Below are positions 60,223-64,000 of a stretch of DNA of 64,000 bases, in pieces. How positions within the stretch are numbered: the stretch's first letter is position 1; each line of letters starts with the position of its first letter. The stretch is from Liolophura sinensis (taxonomy: Eukaryota > Mollusca > Polyplacophora > Chitonida > Chitonidae), in assembly GCF_032854445.1 (NCBI RefSeq), contig NC_088297.1, forward strand, positions 20,285,127 to 20,349,126, in the 5' to 3' direction. The notes under the pieces were generated by a model. The model ran no database searches. It was not told the DNA's origin and saw only the letters and a list, made by a program, of their open reading frames with translations. The position numbers and the translations under genes are program-made.

Positions 60223-62000
60223 AAACAAGATCGCCTACATAAAAGTGTAAAACTTTAGCTAGGTGCCATTAAATTTAGTTCTTTGCCTTGCACTGACTTT
60301 GTTGATTGACTGTTACATAATCATGGCTGAACTTTTCACGTCAACACGTTATTACTTCAACAGGAAAGAATGACTTTTGTGCAGATCTCGTTTATTTGGT
60401 TTTGAATTTTTAACGTTTTGCTTTGAACTAAAATATTTCTACAACATACATGTATAATATATATGATAATGTGTGTGGACGTCGTATCATTCTTGCACAT
60501 TGATTACTTATTTAAACTCATTTTTTTACCTTTTATCGCAAACTTAAATACATGCATATAATATATATATATATAACGTTTGTAACGAAGTCGTGTGTGT
60601 GATGACATACACCTCGGGGGACCTGGCATTTCAATGCAATAACGTCTTATATGTTATGTCTTTTACATTAAAACCATTTAAGTATGATTGTGTGGTTTTG
60701 TTACATATTCAACTGCGCCTGTATTAAAGACAAACGTACAGAAGGCTATTTTTCAAAGACTTGCGCCAGCATTGGTTCTTTCGTGGTATGTTAACATACA
60801 ATTACAACTCCAAACGGTAACAACGCGAAGTAACGAAAACTCCGGCCGATATGAGTCATTTGAAAAATAGTTTTTGCAAAAATAGGTATAGCAACGGATA
60901 CGCCAGGTAGATATGTCATGCATATTTATCCTCATTGTAGAAAAGTCAATGTTCTCCTTCACCTCCTATCTTGCCAAAATACTGACTGCGAATCCACATG
61001 GCGTGAGTGAAATGTTTGTAGACATCGCCATGATCTACATGCATCAATCAATCCTTGTATTTAAATTCAATAATTACGTTCTATAACTTATGCGTATATA
61101 CCGCAGGCTGGTAGTCATAAGTCTGCTTTAGACAGATCGCATAACAAGTTAGGAATACGAAACTTTCAATTTTGAGTGGTTAAATTTCACCGTGGCAGTC
61201 CCCGCCTGTAACTGATTGACTGGAAGTGTGGGCGAGTCCAAAAGCATGCTAGCGTAGGGGGTTTTCGACTCGAACTAATGTCATTATTATTTAATGCTTG
61301 GTTCCGCTGATTTTCTGTGGTAGCAGCAATCGGGACACGTCATGTTTTGTAGAAATAGTGAATTGAGAATATTCAAGCAACATTTACAAGTTGTATCATT
61401 ACTTTTCGAAAGACATTTCTTTACGCAACTTCAAAACTTACCCACCCCGTGTGACCCTCTCGCAGCAGTCAGCTTTGCGCGGGAACGTGCTGGAGACATT
61501 ATGCCTTTCAGAGCAGGATTTGTATTATTTCATTACCTGCTTGGAGTACTGGGTACGTTTATTTCTAATACAAATACAACAATAATGTGATCAGTAGTGA
61601 CAATGATAAATTCTTCATTTTTTACACGATCAGTACGTCAAACACCATAGACATTGCTCCAATCAATTCGCCAGTTAAACCCACCACTCGGACTTCGCTG
61701 CGATTGCCAGTGGGTTTCATGGACGGCGTACCAGCGACTGCAGCGAGACTGGGACTAGTTACTTCTGAAAACAGACGGGAAGCCCTCTAACAAAATTAAA
61801 TAATGCAGAGCATACATATATATCATTGTGTACATGAACTTCACGGCATACCTGTATATTACAAGGAACAATTTTGGTTCTCGAAACCTACGTAATCGAT
61901 ACAGGGGATCGATCGGTTACCAAAGAATTTGGGGGAGATCAAATGTCCGATCACCTGAACGTTAGGTCGGGGGATCGATTTCTCGATCACCATAATTATC
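60223..62000. other. 3' non-coding part of the hAT element
   Basis: No further gene. It includes a short (AT)n run near 60558 and, from about 61880, the subterminal GATCG/CGATC cluster. The small frames at 61342-61790 show no similarity I recognise. Confidence 0.5.
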
Positions 62001-62029
62001 CTTATGTCGAGGGCTGATTAGAGCTACGA

Positions 62030-62950
62030 TTTGCATGTTGACCGAACATACTTTTCACACCAAGCTTGCTTAGAAGACTGAAGTTCTACATTCTTCAAGT
62101 TCCCACTTGGGAGATCTCCAGATTATATACAAGTAGTATACAAGTAGACCTCGCCACACGGGCGAGGTCTAGGCTAGTCGCCTTTTACACCAAGCTTGCC
62201 TAGAGGGGTGAGGTCCTATCCCGCATGTTCACCGGACCCACACGGGAGAGGTCTAGGCTAGTCGCCTTTTACACCAAGCTTGCCTAGAGGGGTGAGGTCC
62301 TATCCCGCATATTCGCCGGACCCACACGGGCGAGGTCTAGACTAGTCGCCTTTTACACCAAGCTAGCCTAGAGGGGTGAGGTCCTATCCCGCATATTCAC
62401 CGGATCCACACGGGCGAGGTCTAGGCTAGTCGCCTTTTACACCAAGCTTGCCTAGAGGGGTGAGGTCCTATCCCGCATGTTCACCGGACCCACGCGGGCG
62501 AGGTCTAGGCTAGTCGCCTTTTACACCAAGCTTGCCTAGAGGGGTGAAGTCCTATCCCGCATATTCACCGGACCCACACGGGCGAGGTCTAGGCTAGTCG
62601 CCTTTTACACCAAGCTTGCCTAGAGGGGTGAGGTCCTATCCCGCATATTCACCGGACCCACACGGGCGAGGTCTAGGCTAGTCGCCTTTTACACCAAGCT
62701 TGCCTAGAGGGGTGAGGTCCTATCCCGCATGTTCACCGGACCCACACGGGAGAGGTCTAGTCGCCTTTTACACCAAGCTAGCATAGAGGGCTGTCCTATT
62801 CTGTATGTTCACCGGACACACACGGAAGAGCTGTTTACGCAAGTCGTCTTTTACACCAAGCTTGCTTAGAGTGAACTGTATAGGCTATAGTCGCCTTGTA
62901 CGCCAAGCGTGCTTCTTCTGCATGTTCACCAGCTATATAGGCTTTTGTCA
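62030..62950. repeat. 84-bp tandem array (satellite-like)
   Basis: Unit 'gaggtctaggctagtcgcc' + 'ttttacaccaagcttgcct' + 'agaggggtgaggtcctatcc' + 'cgcatattcaccggaccca' + 'cacgggc', exactly 84 bp; unit starts at 62164, 62248, 62332, 62416, 62500, 62584, 62668 and 62752. Central units are nearly identical while both edges (62030-62163 and 62760-62950) are diverged, the usual pattern of unequal exchange. It starts about 20 bp outside the hAT right end. No open frame spans it. Confidence 0.95.
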
Positions 62951-64000
62951 GCTTGTACACGGTAACAGCAACAATTAAGCAAAGAAAACAAAGCAATTTC
63001 TATATGCTTCAAACAAATTATTATCATTTCCCCTGCTCAAGTTGCCCGTGTGACCTTTATAATGTTTATATGGCTCGTGGGAAGCCATCCCAACTCGTCA
63101 GTTTTAAACAAACGTCATGACGTCAAATTGCAAGCGTCAAAACATCGGCAGCGTTGGATTCGAACTCTTAGATCATTGTTCATAAATTGCAGTGTTATGT
63201 GGATCAGGATGCACAGTATATGACGAGTTAAAATGGACACCTGTTAAATCTGAAATAATTCATAGGTAAAACTGTGTAAACACCTTCAGCGCTTAACAGG
63301 TGTTTTTAATCAAATCCATAAATTTGCAAGCTGAATGGTGTTGCATGATTGCAATCGATATAATGACCCAATGTTAGACTCGATGTGGTGTGGAGGACAT
63401 TCTCCTACCGTTCAACCCCGAACTTCAGCATTACTTCAAACCCCACGTGTTGCTCCTATCAGTCCTTCCGTTAATCTCCCCGCCGCCCCCTACCCTCATC
63501 GTTGCCAACAGCTGGTGGATTTCAGTCACTTCTGCCCTCTTCTCCTCTCAATTACACATCCCTTGTAAGCTTATACGGACACAAGCGCCCACCTTCTATG
63601 TCTATTTTTAGTCCTTCTGCGTACCAGATCACCGTGACCCCCCATCTGAAGCCCCGCGTACTACTTAAACCACCTTAAACCGTGTCAGAATGATACGCGC
63701 CACAGATGCGGAAAACGGGGGTAGTAGGGGCTGTCCATGTTAACAACAGAACTTCTGAGTTATCTGCCGAGCATTTAGGACACGTCCTTGGGAGGTTTTG
63801 CAGAACTTTGAACTGTAGTTTTATACGTAGTCTGTCCCAGTTGTTCGAGATTGCATCATTCAGATGTCAGTGCAGTTTTCTTCGAGAAAGTTTTCGTAGT
63901 CGTGGAGGGATGCCGGTCGTCGGCTGGCCACTGGCTGCCCCCGAAAATAGACACTGGCGCGGCGGAAAGTTTGACTGCGGCAAGCGTGATCTTCCCTGCT
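62951..64000. other. Gene-free right end of the window
   Basis: No feature could be supported. The stretch from 63620 becomes GC-richer ('gccactggctgcccccg', 'actggcgcggcgg'), which could announce a promoter or first exon of a gene beyond the window, but no start codon with splice context is convincing. Confidence 0.35.

Larger units (their letters stand above)
56487..62016. mobile_element. hAT DNA transposon, apparently complete
   Basis: The left end (56487) CAGCCCTCGACATAAG is repeated perfectly in reverse at the right end (62001-62016). TGATTAGA stands immediately left (56479-56486) and again at 62015-62022, overlapping the last two bases of the right terminal repeat: an 8-bp duplication as expected for hAT, or 6 bp (ATTAGA) if the TG is counted in the element. 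Subterminal regions on both sides are full of CGATC/GATCG, 'cgatcacc' and 'cggttacc' words, candidate transposase sites. The element is 5.53 kb and carries one two-exon transposase gene. Uninterrupted coding sequence and perfect terminal repeats suggest recent activity. Confidence 0.88.

Noticed and set aside
61342-61790. Second gene within the hAT element
   Set aside because: Short overlapping frames with no recognisable domain; one transposase gene is enough for this family.
62030-62950. CRISPR array
   Set aside because: Regular spacing but no unique spacers; the whole 84-bp unit repeats, in eukaryotic DNA.

Overview
This is animal nuclear DNA: spliced genes with GT-AG introns, intron-rich housekeeping genes, and many short interspersed repeats. 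The repeats point to a marine lophotrochozoan, most likely a mollusc (inference). They include about twenty copies of a tRNA-derived SINE with a conserved central/3' domain and an (AAT)n tail, a second tRNA-SINE with a 'gacgttaaac' tail, and TGACCT/AGGTCA-rich minisatellites. No retrovirus, LTR element or Polinton was recognised.

Layout. 471-1871 (+) is an intronless RING-NHL protein gene. 10388-7513 (-) holds the first five exons of epsilon-tubulin (TUBE1); its remaining exons are not in the window. PRPF6 (tri-snRNP splicing factor) follows on the + strand, 10751-31374, 25 exons, complete apart from one assembly gap. Pyruvate dehydrogenase E2 (DLAT, -) runs from 48179 to 36084 in 12 exons. 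MORN2 (+) spans 48570-51598 in 4 exons. 56487-62016 is a complete-looking 5.5 kb hAT DNA transposon with a two-exon, 810-residue transposase. TUBE1/PRPF6 and DLAT/MORN2 are head-to-head pairs with start codons 362 and 390 bp apart; PRPF6 and DLAT converge. An 84-bp tandem array (about 62030-62950) follows the transposon. The last kilobase holds nothing I recognise.

Most unusual observation. Four minisatellites in TUBE1 and PRPF6 are tandem copies of the neighbouring exon-intron junction, and most copies keep a splice-site-like sequence. They are: 22 or more 39-bp copies of the TUBE1 exon-5 donor; seven 115-bp copies of the PRPF6 exon-11 acceptor (the last is the real one); about six 60-bp copies of the PRPF6 exon-23 acceptor; and four copies of the PRPF6 exon-23 3' end plus donor. 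A weaker fifth case lies at PRPF6 exon 17. Both genes therefore contain ladders of decoy splice sites, one of the genes encodes a spliceosome component, and the same region has other minisatellites, one of them grown inside a SINE.

Exon boundaries were set by hand from splice consensus, reading phase and remembered human protein sequences. All phases agree across the full PRPF6, DLAT and MORN2 models and across the partial TUBE1 model.
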